From assembly GCA_023389575.1 (NCBI GenBank), contig JAEWEG010000080.1:1-64000 (forward strand): a stretch of 64,000 nt of DNA, read 5' to 3'. Of the stretch, positions 22,712 through 31,871 are shown in pieces. Source of the DNA: Chloroflexota bacterium. Lineage in GTDB: Bacteria; Chloroflexota; Chloroflexia; Thermomicrobiales; UBA6265. The position numbers and the translations under genes are program-made. The notes below the pieces were generated by a model that ran no database searches, had not been told where the DNA came from, and saw nothing but the letters and a program-made list of their open reading frames with translations. Numbering within the stretch: position 1 is the stretch's first letter; each line of letters starts with the position of its first letter.

Positions 22712-23338
22712 CTAGCTCGCCGTGCCCGGCTCGGCCACCTCACGGTTGCCAAACTTCCGCTCGGTCCCGGTCATCAGCCGGTTGATGTTCGATCGATGCT
22801 GGAAGACGATGATGCCTGCGATCGCGCAGATCCCTATCGACCAACTCCAGGGAAGATCACCGCGCCAGGACACGCCAAGCGCGATCAGCGGTCCGACAAT
22901 CGCGGCGATGAGCGATGCCAGCGACACGTACCTCGTGAGAGCGACGATCAGAATCATTGGCAGCAACAGGAGCACCAGCCACCACGCAAGCCCCACGGCC
23001 GCGCCTCCCCCGGTGGCCATGCCCTTGCCGCCCTTGAATCCAATGAACGGCGACCAGCAGTGCCCAGCCACCGTCGCCACCGCCACCAGGGCGGTCACCC
23101 AGGCCGGGGAATCCAGCCACCGAACGGCGAGCACCGGCAACAGGCCCTTGGCGAAGTCCAGCACGAAAACCGAGAGCGCCACTTTCCAGCCCAGCAACCG
23201 GAGCGTGTTCGTGGCACCCGTTCCGCCGCTCCCATGCTTCCGCACGTCGACACCGTTGACCTTGCCCAGGACGAGTCCCCAGGGAACCGCGCCGATCAGG
23301 TATGCGATGACAATCAGGAAGGGATCGAAAATGGACAT
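22712..23338 (-). CDS. plsY: Acyl-phosphate:glycerol-3-phosphate acyltransferase PlsY
   Basis: Integral membrane enzyme that makes lysophosphatidic acid from acyl phosphate, the first step of phospholipid synthesis in most bacteria. Shows the three PlsY motifs: SGGTGATNTLR, the GHCWSPFIGFKGGKGMAT loop, and the region around FQHRSNINRL near the C-terminus. About five membrane segments in 208 residues. It starts 3 nt after the der stop on the same strand, a likely operon. Confidence 0.95.
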   Translation of the reverse strand: MSIFDPFLIVIAYLIGAVPWGLVLGKVNGVDVRKHGSGGTGATNTLRLLGWKVALSVFVLDFAKGLLPVLAVRWLDSPAWVTALVAVATVAGHCWSPFIGFKGGKGMATGGGAAVGLAWWLVLLLLPMILIVALTRYVSLASLIAAIVGPLIALGVSWRGDLPWSWSIGICAIAGIIVFQHRSNINRLMTGTERKFGNREVAEPGTAS

Positions 23339-23341
23339 ACG

Positions 23342-24688
23342 CTAGTCCAGTTCCCGGCGGCTCCGGAACGATAGGCGGATGGGCGTTCCATCGAATCCGA
23401 ACGCCTCGCGGAGTTCGTTCTCCAGGTAACGGCGGTAGGAGAAGTGGATCGCCTTCGGATCGTTACAGAAGAACAGGAACGTTGGCGGAGACGTGTCCGC
23501 CTGGGTGGCGTAGAAGAACTTGACCCACTTGCCCGGCCTGGAGGGCGGCTGATGCTTGGCGACGGCGTCCTTCAGCACCTTGTTGAGCTGGGCCGTGCTC
23601 ACCCGCTTGTCGCGCTCCTCGATCACCGCCAGCGCGGCATCCAGCACCTGGCCAACCCGCAACCCCAACTTCGCGGAGATGAACACGACGGGGGCATACG
23701 ACATGAAGTCGAGTTGCCGGGCGGCCCGGGCTCGATAGTCCTCCATCGTGTGGGAGTCCTTCTCGATCAGGTCCCACTTGTTGACGACGACGACGAGCCC
23801 CTTCTTCTGCTCCTCGACGTAGCCGGCGATGTGCAGGTCCTGGGCCGTGAAGTCCTCGGTCGCGTCGATCAGCAACAGCACCACATCGGCCCGGTCGATT
23901 GCGCGCATCGACCGCATCACGCTCACGCGCTCGATGCCGTGCTCAACTCGACCTCGTCGCCGGATGCCTGCCGTGTCGATCAGCGTGATGGGCTGGCCTT
24001 CCCATTCGATCTGGGTATCCAGGCTGTCACGCGTTGTTCCGGGCAGGTCGCTGACGATTGAGCGTTCCTGGCCAAGGAGTGCGTTGAGCAACCGGCTCTT
24101 GCCAACGTTCGGACGTCCGACGATGGCGATGTTCGGGCCCTCAGTCTCTTCTTCCTCTTCGGCGTCGGGCAGGTTCTCGACGATCTTGTCCAGCAGGTCA
24201 CCCGTGCCATTCCCGTGATAGGCGGAAATCGCGATCGGTTCGCCCAACCCCAGTTCGTAGAACTCGTACACGAGGTCGCGGCGATTCACGCTGTCGGCCT
24301 TGTTCGAGGCCAGGATCGTCGTCTTGTCCGACCGCCGCAGCATGTCGGCGATTTCCATGTCCCCGGCCGTCGGCCCGGCGGTGGTATCCACCATGAACAC
24401 GATGACATCCGCCTCGGTAATCGCGGCCGATGCCTGGGACCGGGTCTGCTTCGCGATGTAGGACTCGGTTTCCTCTGGCCGGGCGCCAACCTCGTCCTCA
24501 TCCATCAGACCGCCCGTGTCAATCACCGTGAACTCGACGCCCACCCATTCGGCCGCGCCGTAGACGCGGTCGCGGGTGGTGCCGGGCTCGTTCTGCACGA
24601 TGGCCCGGCGTTCACCGATCAGGCGATTGAACAATGTGGATTTCCCAACGTTCGGACGTCCGACGATGGCGACGATGGGCTTGGCCAC
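23342..24688 (-). CDS. der: GTPase Der (EngA)
   Basis: Double-GTPase factor for 50S ribosome assembly. Two G domains are visible, each with GRPNVGKS: the first at the N-terminus with DTGG, and the second near residue 180 with DTAG and NKWD; a KH-like domain (PPSRPGKWVKFFYATQADTSP) closes the protein. 448 residues, standard length. A TGCTATACT extended -10 lies at 24770-24762, about 75 nt upstream, so der-plsY may have their own promoter separate from gcvPA. Confidence 0.96.
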   Translation of the reverse strand: MAKPIVAIVGRPNVGKSTLFNRLIGERRAIVQNEPGTTRDRVYGAAEWVGVEFTVIDTGGLMDEDEVGARPEETESYIAKQTRSQASAAITEADVIVFMVDTTAGPTAGDMEIADMLRRSDKTTILASNKADSVNRRDLVYEFYELGLGEPIAISAYHGNGTGDLLDKIVENLPDAEEEEETEGPNIAIVGRPNVGKSRLLNALLGQERSIVSDLPGTTRDSLDTQIEWEGQPITLIDTAGIRRRGRVEHGIERVSVMRSMRAIDRADVVLLLIDATEDFTAQDLHIAGYVEEQKKGLVVVVNKWDLIEKDSHTMEDYRARAARQLDFMSYAPVVFISAKLGLRVGQVLDAALAVIEERDKRVSTAQLNKVLKDAVAKHQPPSRPGKWVKFFYATQADTSPPTFLFFCNDPKAIHFSYRRYLENELREAFGFDGTPIRLSFRSRRELD

Positions 24689-24761
24689 TGCAACTCCATT
24701 TGATGATTGAGGTCGTGCAGGATGCCCTGCCGGAACGAGGAATGAAGGCTTAGCTCGCGGA

Positions 24762-24770
24762 AGTATAGCA
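24762..24770 (-). promoter_or_regulatory. Extended -10 promoter element before der
   Basis: The minus strand reads TGCTATACT, an extended -10 (TGn plus TATACT, 5 of 6). No good -35 is visible. The same pattern recurs before other genes in this window. Confidence 0.45.
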
Positions 24771-24805
24771 ACTCCCGCGGCTTTACCCTCCGCGTGTGAC
24801 GCCGA

Positions 24806-26152
<1,347 letters not shown>

Positions 26153-26199
26153 GGCTGGTTAGGATTCCTCGAACTGGCGAACGGGTGACGTGGCGTGCA

Positions 26200-26226
26200 G
26201 GGAAAGAGCGCCGGTGACCGGCGCTC
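26200..26226 (-). terminator. Intra-operon hairpin between gcvH and gcvPA
   Basis: On the minus strand GAGCGCCGG-TCA-CCGGCGCTC is followed by TTTCCC. A perfect 9-bp stem with a short T-run between two genes of one pathway suggests partial termination or mRNA-end protection. Confidence 0.5.
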
Positions 26227-26244
26227 GGGTCCTCGAATTCGCTG

Positions 26245-26634
26245 CTAGTGCGACGCCTCGGCGGCGTACTGATCGTAGGTCTCCGGATCCATCAGCGCCT
26301 CGACCTGTGATGGGTCCGAGATCTTCAGCTTCAGCAACCAGGCGTCTCCATACGGAGAGGCGTTGATCACCTCGGGCGAATCGACGGCGCCATCATTGCG
26401 CTCCAGCACCTCACCGTCAAGCGGCGAGTAGATATCGGAGGCGGCCTTCACCGACTCGACGACGCCAAAAGCCTCACCGGCGCTGACGCTGTCACCGACA
26501 TCCGGCAGCTCCAGGTAGGTGATGTCTCCAAGTTCCTGCTGGGCGTAATCGGCGATGCCTACGGTCACGATGTCGTCCTCGACGAGGACCCACTCGTGGG
26601 TCTTGGTAAATCGCAGGTTCTTCGGTGCGCTCAT
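26245..26634 (-). CDS. gcvH: Glycine cleavage system H protein
   Basis: Small lipoyl carrier that shuttles the aminomethyl group between P, T and L proteins. The lipoylated lysine is in VESVKAASDIYSP. The N-terminus LRFTKTHEWVLVEDDIVTVGIADYAQ is typical. 129 residues from MSAPKNLR; this start is preferred over an upstream in-frame one because GAAAGGGG is about 6 nt before it. Confidence 0.97.
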   Translation of the reverse strand: MSAPKNLRFTKTHEWVLVEDDIVTVGIADYAQQELGDITYLELPDVGDSVSAGEAFGVVESVKAASDIYSPLDGEVLERNDGAVDSPEVINASPYGDAWLLKLKISDPSQVEALMDPETYDQYAAEASH

Positions 26635-26705
26635 GGTGATCCCCTTTCGCCGGAAACACCGGCAAGTCAAGAATGAATTCTGGCCTGCTGGCCGCGTCTG
26701 TCCGG

Positions 26706-27833
26706 CTAAGAATCCCGCTTGTAGAACGGTGTTTTCACCTGCACCGCATCCACCGGCTTACCCCTGACAATAATCTGAAGTGGCTTGCCAATGCCAGCCG
26801 CGTCCTTGTCGATCAACGCCAGGCCGATGTTTTGCTGCAGCGTCGGGGAGAAGGTCCCACTAGTGACCTCTCCGACATCCTTGCCATCGACCCGCACGAC
26901 GCAATGCGTTCGCGGCGCGCCGGAACGCCCGGTGGTCACGAAGCCCACGGCCTTGCGTTTGGCGCCCTCGGTCTTGACACGTTCTATGTGCTCGCGGCCG
27001 GTGAAATCGCCCTTCTTGAGGTTCACCGCCCAACCAAGGCCGGCCTCGTACGGGCTGATCTCGTCCGAGAGCTCCTGTCCATAGAGCGGCATCCGCGCCT
27101 CGAGCCGAAGGGTGTCTCGCGCGCCAAGCCCGACCGGTACCAGGCCGTCGTCCTTGCCCGCCTCAAGCAGGGCGTCCCAGACTTTCGCGATTTCGTCCTT
27201 CGGGGCGTAGAACTCGTACCCGTCCTCACCCGTGTAACCGGTGCGGGCGGTGTATGTCTTCACTCCGGCGACCGTCGCTTGCCGCCAGGAGAAGTACTCG
27301 ATCTCATCGATCGGGTCGTCGCTGACCCGCTTCGCGATCGCGACGGCCTTCGGCCCCTGGATCGCGATCATGCCCAGCTCCGGTGATCGATCGATGATGG
27401 TCACATCGAGATCGGGCCGGCGCGCCGCCACTTCGTTCCAGCGGGCGACATCCTTGTCCTTATTGGAGGCGTTCACGCAGACCATGTACCCGTCCACGCC
27501 TTCGGGATTACGGTACACGATGATGTCGTCCACCACGCCACCAGTGTCGTTCGGCAACATGCCGTACTTGGCCTGCCCCGGTTCCAGCCCACTGACATCG
27601 TTGGTGGTCGAATACTGCAGGAACGCGAGCGCGTCCGGACCGGAAATCTCCACCTGCCCCATATGCCCAAGATCGAACAGACCCGCCGCCTCGCGCACCG
27701 CCTTGTGCTCGGCCAGGATGCCTTCGTACTGGACGGGCATCTCCCACCCGGCGAATGGCACCATGCGGGCGCCCAGAGCCTTGTGGCGTTCGGTTAGCGC
27801 GGTCTGTTTCAATTGGTCACCCTCGTTGGACAC
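26706..27833 (-). CDS. gcvT: Aminomethyltransferase (glycine cleavage T protein)
   Basis: Releases ammonia and forms 5,10-methylene-THF from the aminomethyl group on GcvH. Motifs: MVPFAGWEMPVQY near the N-terminus, AGLFDLGHMGQVEISGPDA, the TGYTGEDGYEFY loop and GLGARDTLRLEARMPLYG. 375 residues. It starts 18 nt after purF, linking one-carbon production with purine synthesis, which consumes formyl-THF. I see no glycine riboswitch; the gap is too short. Confidence 0.96.
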   Translation of the reverse strand: MSNEGDQLKQTALTERHKALGARMVPFAGWEMPVQYEGILAEHKAVREAAGLFDLGHMGQVEISGPDALAFLQYSTTNDVSGLEPGQAKYGMLPNDTGGVVDDIIVYRNPEGVDGYMVCVNASNKDKDVARWNEVAARRPDLDVTIIDRSPELGMIAIQGPKAVAIAKRVSDDPIDEIEYFSWRQATVAGVKTYTARTGYTGEDGYEFYAPKDEIAKVWDALLEAGKDDGLVPVGLGARDTLRLEARMPLYGQELSDEISPYEAGLGWAVNLKKGDFTGREHIERVKTEGAKRKAVGFVTTGRSGAPRTHCVVRVDGKDVGEVTSGTFSPTLQQNIGLALIDKDAAGIGKPLQIIVRGKPVDAVQVKTPFYKRDS

Positions 27834-27851
27834 ACTTTCCCCTTTGCTCGA

Positions 27852-29291
27852 TCAAGCACTTTCCAGTGCAAGTTTCCCCGATTCGGTATAGGTCGGAACC
27901 GGGTAGTTTCCCGTCAGGCAACCGGTGCAAAACCCTCGCCGTCCCTTGCCAATTGCCCGGAACAACCCATCAAGTGAAAGATACCCGATGCTGTCGGCCC
28001 CGATGTGCCGGCCAATCTCCGGAACCGTCATCCGTGCCGCGATCAGCTCTTCCTTCTTGGCCAGGTCCACACCGAGGTAGCACGGCCAGATCATCGGCGG
28101 CGCGTGCACCCGCATGTGAACTTCCTTCGCCCCCGCCTGTCGGATGAGATTAACCACCGGCCCGCTGGTCGTTCCCCGCACGATGGTGTCGTCGACCAGG
28201 ATGACGCGTTTGCCCTCGACCGCTTCCGGGAGGACGTTGAACTTCAGCGAAACGCCGGTCGACCGCAAACGCTGGTCCGGTTGAATGAAGGTCCTGCCGA
28301 TATACCGGTTCTTGATGAGCGCTTCCTGGTATGGAATGCCGGAGTGCCGCGCGTAGCCAATGGCGGCAGGTGTCGCGGAGTCCGGCAACCCGATCACCAC
28401 GTCGCCATCCACCGGCGTCTCACGAGCGAGTTCCGCGCCCATTCGCTGGCGCATCATGTGCAGCCTGTCGCCCATGATCTCGCTGTCGGGCCTGGCGAAG
28501 TAGATCAACTCGAACAGGCACAGGGCGTGATGCTCCGGGATCCCGGTTCCGTGCGTGATCAGCCCATCGGCGTTAATCTCGACGATCTCGCCGGGCTCGA
28601 CTTCGCGCTCGTACCTTGCCCCGATCGTCATCAGCGCCGCCGACTCCGAGGCGATGACCCAGTGATCGCCGAGCTTGCCGAGGCACAGCGGACGCACGCC
28701 CAGCGGATCGCGGACCGCGTATAGCCGATCTCCCGCGAGCACCGCCAGGCTGAACGCCCCCACCATCCTCGGCATCGCGTTGCGAATCTTCTCGGCCACG
28801 GTCAGGCCCGGCGCCAGCGCGATCACCCGCGCCAGGATTTCGCTATCCGTCGATGAAACAAACGTCTCGCCTTCACGCTCCAGTTCGAGTTTCAGCGCCA
28901 GCGCGTTCGTCAGGTTCCCGTTGTGGGAAATGGAGAGCTCGCCAAGGTCGCTCTGAACCCGCATCGGTCCCGCGTTGCACTCGCTGTTGGACCCCGCGGT
29001 GGAGTACCGGGTGTGCCCGATCGCGATGTGACCGGGAAGGTGGGTGAGATCCTGCTCATCGAATCCCTGGGACACAAGCCCCAGGCTCGTGTGGCTGGCC
29101 AGTACCTGCCCGTCGGACGTCGCAATGCCGGCGCTCTCCTGCCCGCGATGCTGCAATGCATACAGCGCGAAGAACGTGATCCGGGCGACATCCTCGCCTG
29201 GGGCGTAGACACCGAACACCCCGCACTCCTCATGCGGTTTGTCCATCTCGTCCAGTCGTTCGTATGGAGGCAGTGGGTTGGAATAGAGCAT
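27852..29291 (-). CDS. purF: Amidophosphoribosyltransferase
   Basis: First committed enzyme of purine synthesis. The N-terminal nucleophile Cys is in DKPHEECGVFGVYAPGED, preceded by about 19 residues that would be a propeptide; the PRPP motif reads VILVDDTIVRGTTS. Cysteines for an iron-sulfur cluster occur in the C-terminal part (RRGFCTGCLTGNYP). 479 residues from MLYSNPLP; a longer in-frame extension overlaps the region before purL and lacks coding character. Lies between purL (40 nt) and gcvT (18 nt). Confidence 0.95.
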   Translation of the reverse strand: MLYSNPLPPYERLDEMDKPHEECGVFGVYAPGEDVARITFFALYALQHRGQESAGIATSDGQVLASHTSLGLVSQGFDEQDLTHLPGHIAIGHTRYSTAGSNSECNAGPMRVQSDLGELSISHNGNLTNALALKLELEREGETFVSSTDSEILARVIALAPGLTVAEKIRNAMPRMVGAFSLAVLAGDRLYAVRDPLGVRPLCLGKLGDHWVIASESAALMTIGARYEREVEPGEIVEINADGLITHGTGIPEHHALCLFELIYFARPDSEIMGDRLHMMRQRMGAELARETPVDGDVVIGLPDSATPAAIGYARHSGIPYQEALIKNRYIGRTFIQPDQRLRSTGVSLKFNVLPEAVEGKRVILVDDTIVRGTTSGPVVNLIRQAGAKEVHMRVHAPPMIWPCYLGVDLAKKEELIAARMTVPEIGRHIGADSIGYLSLDGLFRAIGKGRRGFCTGCLTGNYPVPTYTESGKLALESA

Positions 29292-29331
29292 GAATGAATG
29301 GCCTCCCGGCCCTGAAATCTGATCTGGCGTT

Positions 29332-31548
29332 CTAGTCGGCGACGTTGCCAACGACATCGCTGGCGACTTCAAGGCCGCCGGCCCTCGCGGCCCGGATCGC
29401 ATCGACGCTCACCGGTCGTGCCTGGTCGAAGGTCAGCGAGTCGCCGCCCACGGTTCCGATCCTGATCGCGGACACTCCAGCCGACAGCGCCACGTTCTCG
29501 ATCGACGACCGCTGGTCAGGCGACGCGGCGACCACCGCCCGGCTGGCGCTTTCTCCAAACCACCGCACGTCCTTGCGCCGGTCGTCGGTGGTCAGTTCTA
29601 CCGTCGCGCCCACACCGGTCTGGCTCGCGAGTTCCGCCAGCGCGACCGCCAGCCCTCCGCCGGACACGTCGTGGACGCCACTCACGCTGCCGGTGGTCAC
29701 CAGTGCCCGCAGGAAATGCTGCAGCCGTCGCTCCTGGTCGAAGTCGATCGCTGGAGGTGACCCGGCGTCCTGGCCGTGTACCGACGACAGGTAGTCACTC
29801 GCGCCGATCGTTGGCGCGACGTCCCCCAACAGGAAGATGTCATCGCCGTCGTTCCAGGCGATGCCCGCGGCGCCAGGGACGTCGTCGACCACGCCCACGC
29901 AGCCGATCATCGGCGTCGGCTGGATCGGGCTGCCTTCGGTCTCGTTGTACAGGCTGACATTGCCGCTCACGATGGGCACGCCGAGTTCGTTGCAGGCATC
30001 TGCCATGCCGGCGACCGCGCGAGACAATTGCCAGTTCGCCGGCGAGCGCTCCGGGTTGCCGAAGTTGAGGCAGTTGGTCAATCCCAGCGGCCGGCCACCG
30101 ACGCTGCTGACATTGCGCGTGGACTCCACTATGGCGTGCTGCGCGCCGAGGTATGGATCGAGCTCGCAATAGCGCGAGTTGCAGTCCATGCTGATCGCGA
30201 TGCCGATCGACTCGCCCTTTATCCGCAACACCGCCGCGTCGGCCTCGCCGGGTCCCTTTACGGTGTTGGTCATGATCGTGTGGTCGTACTGCTCCCACAC
30301 CTGGCGCCGGCTGCCGAGGTTCGGCGTCTGGAGCAGCTTCAGCAGCACTTCCCCGATTTCCGCCTCGTCCACATCGGGAATCTCGGCAAGATCGATATCG
30401 CGGCGCTCGCGCGCGTCGGGCGGTTCAACCGAATCAATCGCATAGGTCGGACACTCATCGATGAAGTGCGTCACCGGAACCTCGACGTGGACTTCCTCAC
30501 CATCTCGAATGCGGACCAGCCCATCATCCGTGATATGCCCGATCAGGGCGGAACCCAGGGACCACCGCTCCAGCACTTCCGCGATCTCATCGAACCGGTC
30601 TGGAGGCGCCACCAGCACCATCCGCTCCTGGCTCTCGCTGAGCATCACTTCGTACGCGGTCATCCCGGTTTCGCGTCGAGGCACCTTCGCCACGTCGATG
30701 TCGACCCCGACCCCGCCGCGGCTCGCGCACTCAACGATCGAACTGGTCAGGCCGGCCGCCCCGAGGTCCTGCATCGCCACCACGGCGTCTCCCTGGAGCA
30801 ATTCCAGGCAGGCTTCCATCAACTGCTTTTCAAGGAACGGGTTGCCAACCTGCACCACGCCGCGATGAGACGCCTCGGGATCGTCGACCGAGGCGAACGT
30901 CGCGCCATGCAGGCCATCCCGCCCGGTCTCGGCTCCAATCAGCACGATGATGTTGCCGATTCCGCTGGCCTTGGCCCGGACAATTCCATCGGATTTCACC
31001 AGGCCCACGCACATCGCGTTGACGATCGGGTTCCCGTTGTAGCTCTCGTCGAATTCGATCTCGCCGCCAACGGTCGGAATCCCGAGGCAGTTGCCGTAGC
31101 CACCGATGCCGGCCACGACGTTGTTGAACAGGTAGCGATTGCGTGGCTCGTCCAGGCTGCCGAAGCGGAGCCCATTGAGCAGCGCTACTGGGCGCGCGTT
31201 CATCGTGAAGATGTCCCGCACGATCCCACCGACGCCGGTCGCCGCGCCTTCGTATGGCTCAACCGCGCTCGGATGGTTGTGCGACTCGACCTTGAACACC
31301 GCCGCCATCCCGTTGCCGAGATCCACGGCGCCGGCGTTCTCGCCGGGCCCCTGCAGGACCCAGGGCGCCTCGGTCGGGAGCTGTTTCAGGAGTGGCCGGG
31401 AGTGCTTGTACCCGCAATGCTCGCTCCACATCGCGCCAAACATGCCCAATTCAACCGGCGTGGGTGTTCGGCCAAGCAACTCGAGTATTTGGGAATACTC
31501 GGCATCGCTCAACGCAACTTCACGCCACGGATGCTCAGCACTGGTCAA
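29332..31548 (-). CDS. purL: Phosphoribosylformylglycinamidine synthase subunit PurL
   Basis: The small, multi-subunit type of FGAM synthase (738 residues), which needs PurQ and PurS. Shows MWSEHCGYKHSRPLL, VFKVESHNHPSAVEPYEGAATGVGG with the catalytic His, and DLGAAGLTSSIVECASRGGVGVD. GGAG lies 10 nt before the start. First gene of the purL-purF-gcvTH-gcvPA cluster; purQ and purS are not in the window. Confidence 0.97.
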   Translation of the reverse strand: MTSAEHPWREVALSDAEYSQILELLGRTPTPVELGMFGAMWSEHCGYKHSRPLLKQLPTEAPWVLQGPGENAGAVDLGNGMAAVFKVESHNHPSAVEPYEGAATGVGGIVRDIFTMNARPVALLNGLRFGSLDEPRNRYLFNNVVAGIGGYGNCLGIPTVGGEIEFDESYNGNPIVNAMCVGLVKSDGIVRAKASGIGNIIVLIGAETGRDGLHGATFASVDDPEASHRGVVQVGNPFLEKQLMEACLELLQGDAVVAMQDLGAAGLTSSIVECASRGGVGVDIDVAKVPRRETGMTAYEVMLSESQERMVLVAPPDRFDEIAEVLERWSLGSALIGHITDDGLVRIRDGEEVHVEVPVTHFIDECPTYAIDSVEPPDARERRDIDLAEIPDVDEAEIGEVLLKLLQTPNLGSRRQVWEQYDHTIMTNTVKGPGEADAAVLRIKGESIGIAISMDCNSRYCELDPYLGAQHAIVESTRNVSSVGGRPLGLTNCLNFGNPERSPANWQLSRAVAGMADACNELGVPIVSGNVSLYNETEGSPIQPTPMIGCVGVVDDVPGAAGIAWNDGDDIFLLGDVAPTIGASDYLSSVHGQDAGSPPAIDFDQERRLQHFLRALVTTGSVSGVHDVSGGGLAVALAELASQTGVGATVELTTDDRRKDVRWFGESASRAVVAASPDQRSSIENVALSAGVSAIRIGTVGGDSLTFDQARPVSVDAIRAARAGGLEVASDVVGNVAD

Positions 31549-31871
31549 GCCATAGCTCCTTGGGGATGATATGTGGAATCAAGAATCGGAATGTCGATCA
31601 CGGAATCGGGTGCCTGCTGGTGAGGTTCCGATGTGTGTGGTGCGGGCCGGTCGAAGGTGACGCCCCCGTGTACGAATAGTATCACCCGGAATACACGCCG
31701 GGAGAATCCCCTCCCCGCCATTTGTCCAATCCAGGCCCGACATGAACGGGCCCTACCTCGCGATGCCCGGGTGCTACACTCGATTCGAATCCACTCGACG
31801 GCGGATCACGCCAGAATGCCGTCCCCGAAACATTCCTCCTCCATCAGCCAGCCAGGATAGTCACCACTTTT
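31549..31871. other. Divergent control region between purL and pcrA
   Basis: No gene seen in these 323 nt. On the plus strand TGCTACACT (31772-31780) is an extended -10 for pcrA. On the minus strand GATACT with TTCTCC 17 nt upstream (around 31692-31715) is a weak promoter candidate for purL, which would give a leader of about 130 nt. I do not recognise a purine, PRPP or THF riboswitch in that leader. Confidence 0.45.

Noticed and set aside
27834..27851. Possible glycine riboswitch before gcvT
   Set aside because: Only 18 nt separate purF and gcvT; no aptamer can fit.
29776..31569. 597-codon open frame on the plus strand opposite purL
   Set aside because: Composition is His/Arg/Ala-rich shadow coding; purL motifs are clear on the other strand.
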